64,000 bases of DNA from Streptomyces bacillaris. Its GTDB lineage: Bacteria; Actinomycetota; Actinomycetes; Streptomycetales; Streptomycetaceae. Position 1 is the stretch's first letter, and the number at the start of each line of letters is the position of its first letter. The notes under the pieces are model-generated. The model had not been told where the DNA came from, did not search any database, and was given only the letters and a program-made list of their open reading frames with translations. The translations under genes and the position numbers were made by a program. Positions 1-8,773 of this stretch are shown piece by piece. The stretch is taken from the NCBI RefSeq assembly GCF_003268675.1, contig NZ_CP029378.1, positions 5,766,001-5,830,000 of the forward strand, given 5' to 3'.

Positions 1-2490
1 CTGGTCCGGCACCGAACGCATCCAGTCCGAGACCGCCACGAACGGGCCCTCGGCCCCGTCCAGCTTGCGCGTCACATACGGAACGCGCTGCTCCTCCTCC
101 GGGTGGAGCAGGTTGTACCGCTCCACCTCCACGGCCTCGCGCCGCAGCTCGTTCCAGGAGGTGGCCGACCAGATGTCCGCCTTGACGTTCCACTCCTCGG
201 CGAGGATCTTCTGCGCCTCGACGGCCCACGGGACAGCCACACCGGACGCGAGGATCTGCGCCGGGATCTCGCCCGCCTCGCCCCGCTTGAACCGGTAGAC
301 ACCCTTGAGGATGCCCTCCACGTCCACGTTCTCCGGCTCGGCCGGGTGCTGGATCGGCTCGTTGTAGACGGTGAGGTAGTAGAAGACGTCCTCGTTGGCC
401 TCGCCGTACATCCGGCGCAGCCCGTCCTGCATGATGTGCGCGATCTCGTACCCGAAGGCCGGGTCGTAGGAGACACAGGCCGGGTTGGTCGAGGCGAGCA
501 GCTGCGAGTGGCCGTCCGCGTGCTGGAGGCCCTCACCGGTCAGGGTCGTACGCCCGGCGGTCGCGCCCAGCACGAAACCGCGCGAGAGCTGGTCGGCCAT
601 CTGCCAGAACTGGTCACCGGTGCGCTGGAACCCGAACATCGAGTAGAAGACGTACACCGGGATCAGCGGCTCGCCGTGCGTCGCGTACGCCGAACCGGCG
701 GCGATCAGCGAGGCCGTACAGCCCGCCTCGGAGATGCCGTCGTGCAGCATCTGACCGGTCGGGGACTCCTTGTACGCGAGCAGCAGATCGCGGTCGACCG
801 CCTCGTACTGCTGGCCCAGCGGATTGTAGATCTTCGCGCTCGGGAAGAACGCGTCCATGCCGAACGTGCGGTACTCGTCGGGGGCGATCAGCACGAAACG
901 CTTACCGATCTCCTTGTCCCGCATGAGGTCCTTCAGGATGCGGACGAACGCCATGGTCGTGGCGATCGACTGCGAACCCGAACCCTTCTTCGCAGCCGCG
1001 TACGTCTTCTCCTCGGGCTGCGGGAGGGGCTTCGCACGCACCACCCGGGTCGGCACATAGCCGCCCAGACTGTTGCGGCGGTCGTGCATGTACTGGATCT
1101 CCTCCGAGTCGCGGCCCGGGTGGTAGTAGGGCGGGTAGCCCTCGTCCAGCTGCTTGTCGGTGATCGGGATGTGCAGCCGGTCCCGGAACCGCTTGAGGTC
1201 CTCGACCGTGAGCTTCTTCATCTGGTGGGTCGCGTTGCGGCCCTCGAAGTTCGGCCCCAGCGTCCAGCCCTTGACCGTCTGCGCCAGGATCACGGTCGGC
1301 TGGCCCTTGTGGGCCTTGGCCGCCGCGTAGGCCGCGTACACCTTGCGGTGGTCGTGACCGCCGCGCCCCAGGTGCAGGATCTGCTGGTCGGTCATGTCCT
1401 TGACCATGTCCCGCAGCCGCGGGTCGTCACCGAAGAAGTGCTCACGGATGTACGCACCGGTCTCGGTGGCGTACGTCTGGAACTGGCCGTCCGGCGTGGT
1501 GTTCAGCTTGTTGACCAGAATGCCCGTGCGGTCCTGCGCCAGCAGCGGGTCCCAGGAGCGGTCCCAGACCAGCTTGATGACGTTCCAGCCGGCGCCCCGG
1601 AACTGCGACTCCAGCTCCTGGATGATCTTCCCGTTGCCGCGCACCGGGCCGTCGAGCCGCTGCAGGTTGCAGTTGACCACGAAGGTCAGGTTGTCCAGGC
1701 CCTCACGGGCGGCGATGGAGAGCTGCCCCAGCGACTCGGGCTCGTCCATCTCGCCGTCGCCCAGATACGCCCAGACGTGCGACTTGGAGGTGTCGGCGAT
1801 GCCGCGCGCCTCCATGTAGCGGTTCATCCGCGCCTGGTAGATCGCGCCGAGCGGGCCGAGGCCCATCGAGACGGTCGGGAACTCCCAGAAGTCCGGCATC
1901 AGCCGCGGGTGCGGGTAGCTGGACAGCCCGTTCGGGGCCTTCGACTTCTCCTGGCGGAACGCGTCGAGCTGGGCCTCGCTCAGCCGGTCCAGCAGGAACG
2001 CGCGGGCGTAGATCCCCGGGGACGCGTGCCCCTGGAAGAAGATCTGGTCGCCGCCGTCGCCTTGGTCCTTGCCCCGGAAGAAGTGGTTGAAGCCCACGTC
2101 GTACAGCGAGGCGGAGGAGGCGAAGGTGGCGATGTGACCGCCGACACCGATCCCGGGACGCTGCGCCCGCGAGACCATCACGGCCGCGTTCCAGCGCGTC
2201 GCGTTGAGGACCTTGCGCTCGATCTCCTCGTCGCCGGGGAAGAACGGCTCGTCCTTCGTGGCGATCGTGTTCACGTAGTCCGTGCTGCGCATCTCCGGCA
2301 CGGCGACGCGCTTCTCACGCGCGCGCTCGATGAGCCGGAGCATCAGATAGCGGGCCCGCTCACGGCCTCGCTCGTCGACGGCGGCGTCGAGGGAGTCGAG
2401 CCATTCCTGGGTCTCCTCGGGATCAAAATCCGGGACCTGGCTCGGAAGGCCGCCAATGATGATCGGGTTGCGATCGGATCCGGAAGCCAC
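1..2490 (-). CDS. aceE: Pyruvate dehydrogenase E1 component, homodimeric type (3' end outside window)
   Basis: Decarboxylates pyruvate with thiamine diphosphate and passes the acetyl group to lipoyl E2, linking glycolysis to the TCA cycle in the cytoplasm. The reverse strand is open from 2490 to the window edge (830 codons). The family is about 900 residues, so roughly the last 80 are missing. The N-terminus reads VASGSDRNPIIIGGLPSQVP and continues into typical homodimeric E1 sequence (RWNAAVMVSRAQRPGIGVGG; HIATFASSASLYDVGFNHFF). The GTG at 2488-2490 is chosen because AAGGA lies about 7 nt upstream and no earlier start has a ribosome site. A long open frame on the opposite strand (103-2763) is a GC-bias shadow. 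No E2 or E3 gene is adjacent. Confidence 0.95.
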   Translation of the reverse strand, partial: MASGSDRNPIIIGGLPSQVPDFDPEETQEWLDSLDAAVDERGRERARYLMLRLIERAREKRVAVPEMRSTDYVNTIATKDEPFFPGDEEIERKVLNATRWNAAVMVSRAQRPGIGVGGHIATFASSASLYDVGFNHFFRGKDQGDGGDQIFFQGHASPGIYARAFLLDRLSEAQLDAFRQEKSKAPNGLSSYPHPRLMPDFWEFPTVSMGLGPLGAIYQARMNRYMEARGIADTSKSHVWAYLGDGEMDEPESLGQLSIAAREGLDNLTFVVNCNLQRLDGPVRGNGKIIQELESQFRGAGWNVIKLVWDRSWDPLLAQDRTGILVNKLNTTPDGQFQTYATETGAYIREHFFGDDPRLRDMVKDMTDQQILHLGRGGHDHRKVYAAYAAAKAHKGQPTVILAQTVKGWTLGPNFEGRNATHQMKKLTVEDLKRFRDRLHIPITDKQLDEGYPPYYHPGRDSEEIQYMHDRRNSLGGYVPTRVVRAKPLPQPEEKTYAAAKKGSGSQSIATTMAFVRILKDLMRDKEIGKRFVLIAPDEYRTFGMDAFFPSAKIYNPLGQQYEAVDRDLLLAYKESPTGQMLHDGISEAGCTASLIAAGSAYATHGEPLIPVYVFYSMFGFQRTGDQFWQMADQLSRGFVLGATAGRTTLTGEGLQHADGHSQLLASTNPACVSYDPAFGYEIAHIMQDGLRRMYGEANEDVFYYLTVYNEPIQHPAEPENVDVEGILKGVYRFKRGEAGEIPAQILASGVAVPWAVEAQKILAEEWNVKADIWSATSWNELRREAVEVERYNLLHPEEEQRVPYVTRKLDGAEGPFVAVSDWMRSVPDQ

Positions 2491-2997
2491 ACTGTTCCTT
2501 CGCTGTTCGGTGGTGCTCTGCGGGGTCTGTTACGGGGAACGTACCCCCGGGACAACTGCCTGTGCGCCGCCTCCATCGTGCTACCGCGAAGGCCCGAACG
2601 TCATCTCTACCGTGGGGTAACCCCGAGGTTGCGAAAATTCTCCGGCGGGGCACGAGTATGGGCGGTACGCGGCTGGGTACGGGCAAACCGCAACCTTACG
2701 CCCAAGGCGTCCAAGCGTTCCCAAAGGCCGTTCGAATCCGATTGGCGGAGCGAAACGGCATAAGCTGAGGAAGGACGTAAACGGATGGGGTGACCTCGTG
2801 GAGCCCCGGAGGGACCGGTCCAGGCCCCGGGAGAGACATGCCGGAGCTTGCGGTGACGTGGCAGGGAACGTCACCGTTTAGGCGGTCTCGCACGCCGGGT
2901 ACTTGCGCGATTCGCCGGGCCCGTGTGGACTACGGCCTACGCCCCGCGCACGCGCGTGGCTGCAGCATTTTCCGAAGACATGATCAGGAGGCATCCC
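2491..2997. promoter_or_regulatory. Divergent intergenic region between aceE and the DUF3052 gene, with an inverted repeat
   Basis: A 507-bp stretch with no credible gene; it should hold the promoters of aceE (leftward) and the DUF3052 gene (rightward). The clearest element is a perfect inverted repeat at 2851-2876, with arms CGGTGACGT and ACGTCACCG separated by 8 nt, about 120 bp upstream of the DUF3052 start. Its size suits a dimeric repressor site, but no regulator can be named. Short reading frames here lack coding-type third positions. Confidence 0.4.
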
Positions 2998-3435
2998 GTG
3001 AGCGCGACCGCGGACCACGCGGAGGAGCGGACCAACCCGGCAGCACGCCTGGGGTTCGAGCCCGGACAGGTGGTCCAGGAGATCGGCTACGACGACGACG
3101 TCGAGCTGGAGCTCCGTGAGGGCATTGAGGCCACTACCGGCCAGGAACTCGTCGACGAGGAGTACGACGACGTCGCAGACGTCGTGCTGCTCTGGTTCCG
3201 CGACGAGGACGGCGACCTTACGGACGCGCTGGTGGATGCCATCGGTCTGCTCGAGGACGGCGGTACGGTCTGGCTGATGACGCCGAAGACCGGCCGTGAC
3301 GGATACGTCGAGCCGAGCGACATCAATGAGGCTGCCCAGACGGCCGGTCTCGCCCAGACCAAGAGCATCAGCGCGGGCAAGGACTGGACGGGCAGCCGTC
3401 TGGCCACCCCCAAGGGGGCCAAGGCCAAGCGCTGA
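2998..3435 (+). CDS. DUF3052 family protein
   Basis: A 145-residue acidic cytoplasmic protein of the actinobacterial DUF3052 family; its biochemical role is unknown. The family core is visible: GYDDDVELELREGIEATTG, then EYDDVADVVLLWFRDEDGDL, then EDGGTVWLMTPKTGRDGYVE, ending in a Lys/Ala tail. The GTG at 2998 is chosen because AGGAGG lies at 2987-2992; the frame is open to 2923, but that start has no ribosome site. It lies between aceE and a peroxiredoxin, with 165 bp to the next gene. I recall this order in other Streptomyces genomes but cannot check it here. Confidence 0.85.
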   Translation: MSATADHAEERTNPAARLGFEPGQVVQEIGYDDDVELELREGIEATTGQELVDEEYDDVADVVLLWFRDEDGDLTDALVDAIGLLEDGGTVWLMTPKTGRDGYVEPSDINEAAQTAGLAQTKSISAGKDWTGSRLATPKGAKAKR

Positions 3436-3600
3436 ACGACTCGCAGGACCACCCGGGGCCCCCGGCCGCGCCCAGGCGCCGCCGGGGGCCTTCGTCCGCG
3501 CCCGTACGGCCGTGCGTAGGGTGGGTGTCACCCGGACGGGCCTCCCAGGCCCGGGCGGCGGGACGTGAGAAGCGGGAAGCGGCGAAGGGAAGCGTGCTCC

Positions 3601-4059
3601 ATGGCGATCGAGGTCGGCACCGAGGCCCCGGATTTCGAACTCAAGGACAACCACGGCCGGACCGTGCGGCTCTCGGACTTCCGGGGCGAGAAGAACGTGG
3701 TGCTGCTCTTCTACCCGTTCGCCTTCACCGGCGTCTGCACGGGTGAGCTGTGCGCGCTCCGCGACGAGCTGCCCCGCTTCGAGAACGACGACACCCAGCT
3801 GCTCGCCGTCTCCAACGACTCCATCCACACCCTGCGCGTCTTCGCCGAGCAGGAGGGCCTCGAATACCCGCTGCTCTCCGACTTCTGGCCGCACGGCGAG
3901 GCCTCGCGGGCCTATGGGGTCTTCGACGTGGACAAGGGGTGCGCGGTGCGCGGCACCTTCATCATCGACAAGGCCGGCACCGTCCGCTGGAGCGTGGTCA
4001 ACGGCCTGCCGGACGCGCGTGACCTGAACGACTACGTCAAGGCGCTCGAAGCGCTCTGA
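3601..4059 (+). CDS. AhpE-like peroxiredoxin
   Basis: Thiol peroxidase expected to reduce hydrogen peroxide, organic peroxides or peroxynitrite in the cytoplasm. The 152-residue protein has the AhpC/TSA fold pattern TEAPDFELKDNHGRTVRLSD, then VVLLFYPFAFTGVCTGELC, where the cysteine of FTGVC is the peroxidatic residue. The following GELC and the KGCAVRGTF segment contain further cysteines, so whether it works as 1-Cys or 2-Cys is not settled by sequence alone. The ATG at 3601 follows AAGGGA (3585-3590); an in-frame start at 3565 would only add a basic, non-conserved stretch. Its position at the edge of the Ter island fits a redox-stress role. Confidence 0.9.
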   Translation: MAIEVGTEAPDFELKDNHGRTVRLSDFRGEKNVVLLFYPFAFTGVCTGELCALRDELPRFENDDTQLLAVSNDSIHTLRVFAEQEGLEYPLLSDFWPHGEASRAYGVFDVDKGCAVRGTFIIDKAGTVRWSVVNGLPDARDLNDYVKALEAL

Positions 4060-4209
4060 GACGCTCTCCCGATGGATCTCGTGGTGGCGCCCGGCCAAAA
4101 GCCTGTTTTGGCCGGGAACCGGTCACTAGGATCCAATCGTTGATCCGATGCCAACGAACGACGGGGACGCTGGTGTCTGCCGGCCCCTGAGAAAACTACT
4201 GGAGGACTC

Positions 4210-4785
4210 GTGGGAGTCAGCCTCAGCAAGGGCGGCAACGTCTCGCTGACCAAGGCCGCGCCCAACCTGACCGCGGTCATCGTCGGTCTGGGCTGGGACG
4301 CCCGCACCACCACCGGCGGTGACTTCGACCTCGACGCCAGCGCGCTGCTGACGAACACCGAGGGCAAGGTCGCGGCGGACGGCAATTTCGTCTTCTTCAA
4401 CAACCTGAAGAGCCCCGACGGCTCCGTCGAGCACACCGGTGACAACCTCACCGGTGAGGGCGAGGGTGACGACGAGGTCATCAAGGTGAACCTCGCCGGT
4501 GTCCCGGCCGACGTCGACAAGATCGTCTTCCCGGTCTCGATCTACGAGGCCGAGAGCCGCCAGCAGAGCTTCGGCCAGGTCCGCAACGCGTACATCCGCG
4601 TGGTGAACCAGGCCGACAACACCGAGCTGGCCCGCTACGACCTGAGCGAGGACGCCTCCACGGAGACCGCCATGGTCTTCGGCGAGCTGTACCGCAATGG
4701 CGCCGAGTGGAAGTTCCGCGCCATCGGCCAGGGGTACGCCTCGGGTCTGCGCGGCATCGCGCAGGACTTCGGCGTCAACGTCTGA
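4210..4785 (+). CDS. terD: TerD family protein (copy 1)
   Basis: A 191-residue TerD-domain protein. TerD proteins bind calcium and are linked to tellurite, phage and envelope-stress responses; they are soluble or membrane-associated. Both acidic motifs are present: DFDLDASALL (about residues 38-47) and DNLTGEGEGDDE (about 79-90). The end has the family signatures YDLSEDASTETAM and GQGYASGLRGIAQDFGVNV. GTG 4210 follows GGAGGAC at 4201. It is very similar to the copy at 5014, apart from a few loop positions, so the pair is a tandem duplication. Transcription probably continues toward the second terD, but hairpins lie between them. Confidence 0.93.
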   Translation: MGVSLSKGGNVSLTKAAPNLTAVIVGLGWDARTTTGGDFDLDASALLTNTEGKVAADGNFVFFNNLKSPDGSVEHTGDNLTGEGEGDDEVIKVNLAGVPADVDKIVFPVSIYEAESRQQSFGQVRNAYIRVVNQADNTELARYDLSEDASTETAMVFGELYRNGAEWKFRAIGQGYASGLRGIAQDFGVNV

Positions 4786-4820
4786 GGACGCCGGTCGCTG
4801 CGGTGACCGCGGACGCACGG

Positions 4821-4864
4821 CGTTCACGCAGCACTGAGCAGTCGTTCACGCAGCGCTGAGCAGT
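4821..4864. repeat. 22-bp tandem duplication between the two terD genes
   Basis: Two adjacent 22-bp copies beginning CGTTCACGCAGC, at 4821-4842 and 4843-4864, differ at one position (A versus G). It lies in the 228-bp spacer between the terD copies. It may be a simple slippage duplication or a pair of protein-binding sites. Confidence 0.7.
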
Positions 4865-4899
4865 ACCTGACTGGGCGCACGGCGCTCACGCACCACCCC

Positions 4900-4980
4900 G
4901 TCCGGCGCCGCATCCTGTGCGGCGCCGGACGCGCTCAACCGGGCGCTTTCGACGCCCGAGCACGGGCGCCCGAAAGCGCC
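4900..4980. terminator. Two consecutive strong hairpins between terD copies
   Basis: Hairpin 1 (4900-4930) is a perfect 13-bp stem, GTCCGGCGCCGCA / TGCGGCGCCGGAC, with a 5-nt loop. Hairpin 2 (4940-4980) has outer arms GGGCGCTTTCG / CGAAAGCGCCC enclosing an inner CGCCCG-AGCA-CGGGCG hairpin. Neither has a U-tract, as is usual in Streptomyces terminators. They could attenuate transcription from the first terD into the second, or terminate it completely. Confidence 0.6.
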
Positions 4981-5013
4981 CGTCCGCGTTTCCACGACTC
5001 GGGGAGGACACAC

Positions 5014-5589
5014 ATGGGCGTCACGCTCGCCAAGGGAGGCAATGTCTCCCTCTCCAAGGTCGCACCCAACCTCACCCAGGTGCTGGTCGGGCTCGGCTGG
5101 GACGCACGCTCCACCACCGGAGCCGATTTCGACCTCGACGCCAGCGCACTGCTGTGCCGCTCGGGCCGGGTGCTCGGTGACGAGTGGTTCGTGTTCTACA
5201 ACAACCTCACCAGCCCCGACGGCTCCGTCGAGCACACCGGTGACAATCTGACGGGTGAGGGCGACGGCGACGACGAGTCCGTCATCGTCCGGCTCGACCA
5301 GGTCCCCGCCCACTGCGACAAGATCGTCTTCCCGGTCTCCATCCATGACGCCGACAACCGGGGCCAGGCGTTCGGCCAGGTCAGCAACGCCTTCATCCGC
5401 GTGGTCAACCAGGCCGACGGCCAGGAGCTGGCCCGCTACGACCTGAGCGAGGACGCCTCCACGGAGACCGCGATGATCTTCGGCGAGCTGTACCGCTATC
5501 AGGGTGAGTGGAAATTCCGTGCAGTCGGTCAGGGGTACGCGTCGGGGCTGCGCGGCATCGCTCTAGACTTCGGCGTCAACGTTTCATAA
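5014..5589 (+). CDS. terD: TerD family protein (copy 2)
   Basis: A 191-residue TerD-domain protein, the second member of the tandem pair. Calcium-site motifs DFDLDASALL and DNLTGEGDGDDE are intact, and the C-terminal signatures YDLSEDASTETAMIF and GQGYASGLRGIALDFGVNVS match copy 1. It differs mainly near residues 48-55 (LCRSGRVLGDEW in place of LTNTEGKVAADG), adding a cysteine. The ATG at 5014 follows GGGGAGGAC. The downstream membrane-protein gene starts only 69 bp after the stop, so the two are probably co-transcribed. Confidence 0.93.
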   Translation: MGVTLAKGGNVSLSKVAPNLTQVLVGLGWDARSTTGADFDLDASALLCRSGRVLGDEWFVFYNNLTSPDGSVEHTGDNLTGEGDGDDESVIVRLDQVPAHCDKIVFPVSIHDADNRGQAFGQVSNAFIRVVNQADGQELARYDLSEDASTETAMIFGELYRYQGEWKFRAVGQGYASGLRGIALDFGVNVS

Positions 5590-5658
5590 CGCCGCGCACG
5601 GCGCGGGGGAACCCCGTTCACACCAGGGGAGACCCTTACACAACACGATGAGGTACCA

Positions 5659-6819
5659 GTGGTTCTGAAAACCTTCGGCTGGTCGTTCGCGGTGACCGCG
5701 CTCGGCCTGGTCGCAGCCTTCTTCTACGGGGGGTGGCAGGCTTTCGGCATCGTCGCGATCCTGTCGATCCTGGAGATCTCGCTCTCCTTCGACAACGCGG
5801 TGATCAACGCCGGAATCCTGAAGAAGATGAATGCCTTCTGGCAGAAGATCTTCCTCACCATCGGCATCCTCATCGCCGTCTTCGGTATGCGGCTGGTGTT
5901 CCCCGTCGTGATCGTGGCCGTGAGCGCCCAGCTCGGCCCGATCGAGGCCATCGATCTCTCCTTCAACGACCCCGACAGGTACAAGGAACTGGTCACGGAC
6001 GCCCATCCGGCGATCGCCGCCTTCGGTGGCATGTTCCTGCTGATGATCTTCCTCGACTTCATCTTCGAGGACCGCGACATCCAGTGGCTGCGCTGGATCG
6101 AGCGCCCGCTCGCCAAGCTCGGCAAGGTCGACATGCTGTCGGTCTGCGTCGCGCTGGTCGTGCTGCTGGTCAGCGCGATGACCTTCGCGACCCACGCCCA
6201 CCAGCACGGTGGCGGCCACGTGGACAAGACGTCGACCGTCCTGCTCTCGGGTATCGCGGGTCTGATCACCTACCTGATCGTCGGCGGGCTCTCCGGATTC
6301 TTCGAGGGCAAGCTCGAAGAGGAGGAGGAGCGTGAGCAGGAGGCCGAGGAGCAGGCCAAGAAGGCGGGCAAGCCGGTCACCGGCGTCGCCCTCGCCGGAA
6401 AGGCCGCGTTCTTCCTCTTCCTCTACCTGGAAGTCCTGGACGCCTCCTTCTCGTTCGACGGTGTCATCGGTGCCTTCGCCATCACCAACGAGATCGTGCT
6501 GATGGCCCTGGGCCTCGGTATCGGAGCCATGTACGTCCGTTCGCTCACCGTCTACCTGGTCCGCCAGGGCACCCTGGACGACTACGTCTATCTGGAGCAC
6601 GGCGCGCACTACGCGATCGGTGCGCTCTCCGTCATCCTGCTGGTCACCATCCAGTACGAGATCAACGAGATCATCACCGGTCTGATCGGTGTCGTCCTCA
6701 TCGGTCTCTCCTTCTGGTCCTCGCTCCGCCGCAACAAGGCCATCGCGGCCTCGGGCGGAAGCAGCGGGGATGTCGGAGGAAGCGCCGGTTCCAAGGCAGA
6801 AGTCCACTCCGGGGTGTGA
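5659..6819 (+). CDS. DUF475 / TerC-like integral membrane protein
   Basis: A 386-residue polytopic membrane protein of the DUF475 family, related to TerC. It carries two copies of the TerC-type acidic helix: EISLSFDNAVINAGIL (about residues 40-55) and EVLDASFSFDGVIGAF (about 258-273). In TerC proteins such Asp/Glu-bearing helices suggest metal-ion handling; Mn(II) export has been shown for some relatives. A charged, Glu-rich cytoplasmic loop (LEEEEEREQEAEEQAKK, about 217-233) and a Ser/Gly-rich tail follow. GTG 5659 is used, with GATGAGG upstream. It probably acts with the adjacent TerD proteins at the membrane. Confidence 0.9.
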   Translation: MVLKTFGWSFAVTALGLVAAFFYGGWQAFGIVAILSILEISLSFDNAVINAGILKKMNAFWQKIFLTIGILIAVFGMRLVFPVVIVAVSAQLGPIEAIDLSFNDPDRYKELVTDAHPAIAAFGGMFLLMIFLDFIFEDRDIQWLRWIERPLAKLGKVDMLSVCVALVVLLVSAMTFATHAHQHGGGHVDKTSTVLLSGIAGLITYLIVGGLSGFFEGKLEEEEEREQEAEEQAKKAGKPVTGVALAGKAAFFLFLYLEVLDASFSFDGVIGAFAITNEIVLMALGLGIGAMYVRSLTVYLVRQGTLDDYVYLEHGAHYAIGALSVILLVTIQYEINEIITGLIGVVLIGLSFWSSLRRNKAIAASGGSSGDVGGSAGSKAEVHSGV

Positions 6820-6844
6820 CCCGGTAGGGATTGAGGAACGCTCT

Positions 6845-6914
6845 CTGCGGGGCGGCCCACACGGCGAAGGCTCTCCGGGATTCTCCCGGACCCGACCCGG
6901 GGGCCGCCCCGCAG
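6845..6914. terminator. Nested inverted repeat downstream of the DUF475 gene
   Basis: Outer arms CTGCGGGGCGGCCC (6845-6858) and GGGCCGCCCCGCAG (6901-6914) are perfectly complementary. Between them sits a perfect 7-bp hairpin TCCGGGA-TTC-TCCCGGA. The position just after the DUF475 stop suggests a factor-independent terminator or a protective 3' structure. Whether the next gene has its own promoter is not resolved. Confidence 0.6.
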
Positions 6915-6937
6915 CGGTGTGCGGGCAGATGAGTGTT

Positions 6938-6984
6938 CGGATCGACGACGAGTACGGATCGACGACGAGTGTGGATCGACAAGT
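6938..6984. repeat. 17-bp tandem repeats upstream of the diverged TerD-superfamily gene
   Basis: Two perfect adjacent units of CGGATCGACGACGAGT plus one base (6938-6954, 6955-6971), then a degenerate third copy TGGATCGACAAGTCGAC. A run of related GACAGG/GGCCGA words follows to 7025. The repeats end about 50 bp before the start codon, so they may be iterated operator sites or a slippage-prone leader. Confidence 0.65.
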
Positions 6985-7035
6985 CGACAGGCCGACAGGT
7001 GGGCAGGCCGAGAGGCCGGACAGGTGGGGGTTGGG

Positions 7036-7770
7036 ATGGGATTCTTCGACGGCCTGTGGCCGGCGCGCGCGGCACAGTTCGACGCGGACAACGGCACATC
7101 GAGCGCGATCACGCTCTCGAAGCGCAATGCCACGGTCTCGCTCAGCAAGCAGGGCCCGCTCTCGGGCAACCTCCGCGTCAACCTCTCCTGGCGGATGCGC
7201 ACCTCGGACATCGAGGGCCGCTCCCGCCAGGGCGGCCGGCTGCGGCGCCCCCTCAAGCTCTTCCAGCCCGAGGTGGTCCAGGCGCACACCCAGGGCGTCG
7301 TCAACGTCGACCTGGACCTCGGCTGCATGTACGAGCTGGCGGACGGCACCAAGGGGGTCGTGCAGCCCCTGGGCAACCTGATCGGCGACCTGAACAGCCC
7401 GCCCTACATCCGGCTCAGCGGCGACGACCGCTTCGGCGCCCCCTCCGGGGAGACGGTCTACGTCAACCTCGACCAGCGCGACCAGTTCAAGCGGCTGCTC
7501 TTCTTCGTCTACATCTACGACCGGACGCCCGCGTTCGACCGTACGCACGCCAAGATCACGCTCTACCCGGGCAACGGCCCCCGGATCGAGATCGAACTCG
7601 ACGAGCGGGCGCCGCAGGCCCGCTCCTGTGCGGTGTTCACCGTGGAGAACGTCAAGGGCGAGCTGATCGTGCGGCGCGAGGTGAAGTTCGTCTACGGCTT
7701 CCAGTCCGAGCTGGACCGGCTCTACGGCTACGGCATGCAGTGGGGGCGGGGCTACAAGTCACGGACCTGA
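7036..7770 (+). CDS. Diverged TerD-superfamily protein (TerA/TerD-like)
   Basis: A 244-residue soluble protein of the tellurium-resistance TerD/TerA superfamily. It keeps the VSLSKQGPLSGNLRVNLSW strand pattern, a VNVDLDLGCMYELADG segment corresponding to the DLDAS site, and a FFVYIYDRTPAF segment, but lacks the DNLTGEGDGDDE acidic loop, so metal binding may be altered. The ATG at 7036 begins MGFFDGLWPARA; the frame is open to 6919, but the upstream part is repetitive DNA and not protein-like. It is convergent with the next gene, with 43 bp between the two stops. Confidence 0.8.
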   Translation: MGFFDGLWPARAAQFDADNGTSSAITLSKRNATVSLSKQGPLSGNLRVNLSWRMRTSDIEGRSRQGGRLRRPLKLFQPEVVQAHTQGVVNVDLDLGCMYELADGTKGVVQPLGNLIGDLNSPPYIRLSGDDRFGAPSGETVYVNLDQRDQFKRLLFFVYIYDRTPAFDRTHAKITLYPGNGPRIEIELDERAPQARSCAVFTVENVKGELIVRREVKFVYGFQSELDRLYGYGMQWGRGYKSRT

Positions 7771-7813
7771 GCGCGCCGCTCCCGTGTCCCAGGAGCGTTC
7801 GGGGTCCGGTGGT

Positions 7814-8773
7814 TCAGGTCCGGATGAACTGCGGGCCCTGCGGAGGCAGGACGAAGTGCGGGTCGGGCGCGTGGGCGGCGGCCGCCGCAGGCTGCGGATA
7901 GCCGTACGCGGGCGGCACCCCGGCCCCCTGCGGGTAGCCGTACGCGGGCTGCGGCGCGGGCACGGGGGGAGCGGGCGGGACGGCCGGAGGTGCGACGGGC
8001 GGCGGATAACCGTACGCGGGCTGCCGGTGCAGGACGGTGGCCTGGGAGTCGGGGCTCGGCGTGGCGGGTGCGGGAGGCTCTTCGGTGCCGCCCGCCGAAC
8101 CGGCTCCGTGACCGACCCCGGCCGCCGAACCGGAACCACTGGCCCCGGCTGCGGAACCGGACCCATCGGCTCCGGGACCGGAACCGGACCCGCCGGACCC
8201 GGGACCGCCCGCACCGGCCTCCGCCGCTTCCGAGTCGTCGACCGAGATGCCGAAGGCGGTGGCCAGCCCGATCAGCCCGGTCGGATAGCCCTGGCCGACC
8301 GCCCGGAACTTCCACCCCTCGCCGCGCCGGTACAGCTCACCGCAGATGATCGCGGTCTCCTCACCGGTCTCCGGCCGTACGTCGAAGACCGCCAGCGGCT
8401 CCCCGTCGGCCGACGCCGCGTCGAAGAGGAGTATCCGCAGGTCCGGCACGCTCGCGAAGGCGGCGCCGTCGGACGAGGCGGCGATGACCACCTGGTCCAC
8501 CGAACCGTCGAGCGCGCCGAGGTCCGCCTCGATCGTGTCCGTGAGCCCCTCGGGGACGCTGCGCTTCGGCAGCCGCCGGACCAGCCCGGACGGGTGACGC
8601 GGCTGGTTGTAGAAGACGAAGTCCTCGTCGGACCGCACACGGCCGGAGGAACCGAGCAGCAGGGCGGAGGCGTCCACGTCGGGGACGTCGGCCCCCGGCG
8701 TCCAGCGCAGCACGGCCCGTACGGCCATGGCGTCGACCTGGACGTTCGAGCCCTTCAGCATCGTGTGCGTCAT
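7814..8773 (-). CDS. TerD family protein with Gly/Ser and Pro-Tyr-rich C-terminal tail
   Basis: A 319-residue protein. The N-terminal ~185 residues form a TerD domain (DVPDVDASALLLGSSGRV, ETGEETAIICGELYRR, VGQGYPTGLIGLATAFGI). The canonical DNLTG acidic loop is replaced by a basic stretch (RRLPKRSVP). The tail is low complexity: about 60 residues of Gly/Ser/Ala, then a Pro-rich part with repeated AYGYP motifs, as in other actinobacterial proteins with disordered PYGY tails. The ATG at 8773 is preferred because GGCAGG lies about 9 nt upstream; ATG 8782 is too close to that site and ATG 8761 is a further option. It diverges from the CitE-like operon. Confidence 0.85.
   Translation of the reverse strand: MTHTMLKGSNVQVDAMAVRAVLRWTPGADVPDVDASALLLGSSGRVRSDEDFVFYNQPRHPSGLVRRLPKRSVPEGLTDTIEADLGALDGSVDQVVIAASSDGAAFASVPDLRILLFDAASADGEPLAVFDVRPETGEETAIICGELYRRGEGWKFRAVGQGYPTGLIGLATAFGISVDDSEAAEAGAGGPGSGGSGSGPGADGSGSAAGASGSGSAAGVGHGAGSAGGTEEPPAPATPSPDSQATVLHRQPAYGYPPPVAPPAVPPAPPVPAPQPAYGYPQGAGVPPAYGYPQPAAAAAHAPDPHFVLPPQGPQFIRT

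Noticed and set aside
103..2763. 886-codon open frame opposite aceE
   Set aside because: Exact antisense of aceE, no ribosome site and composition typical of GC-rich shadow frames.
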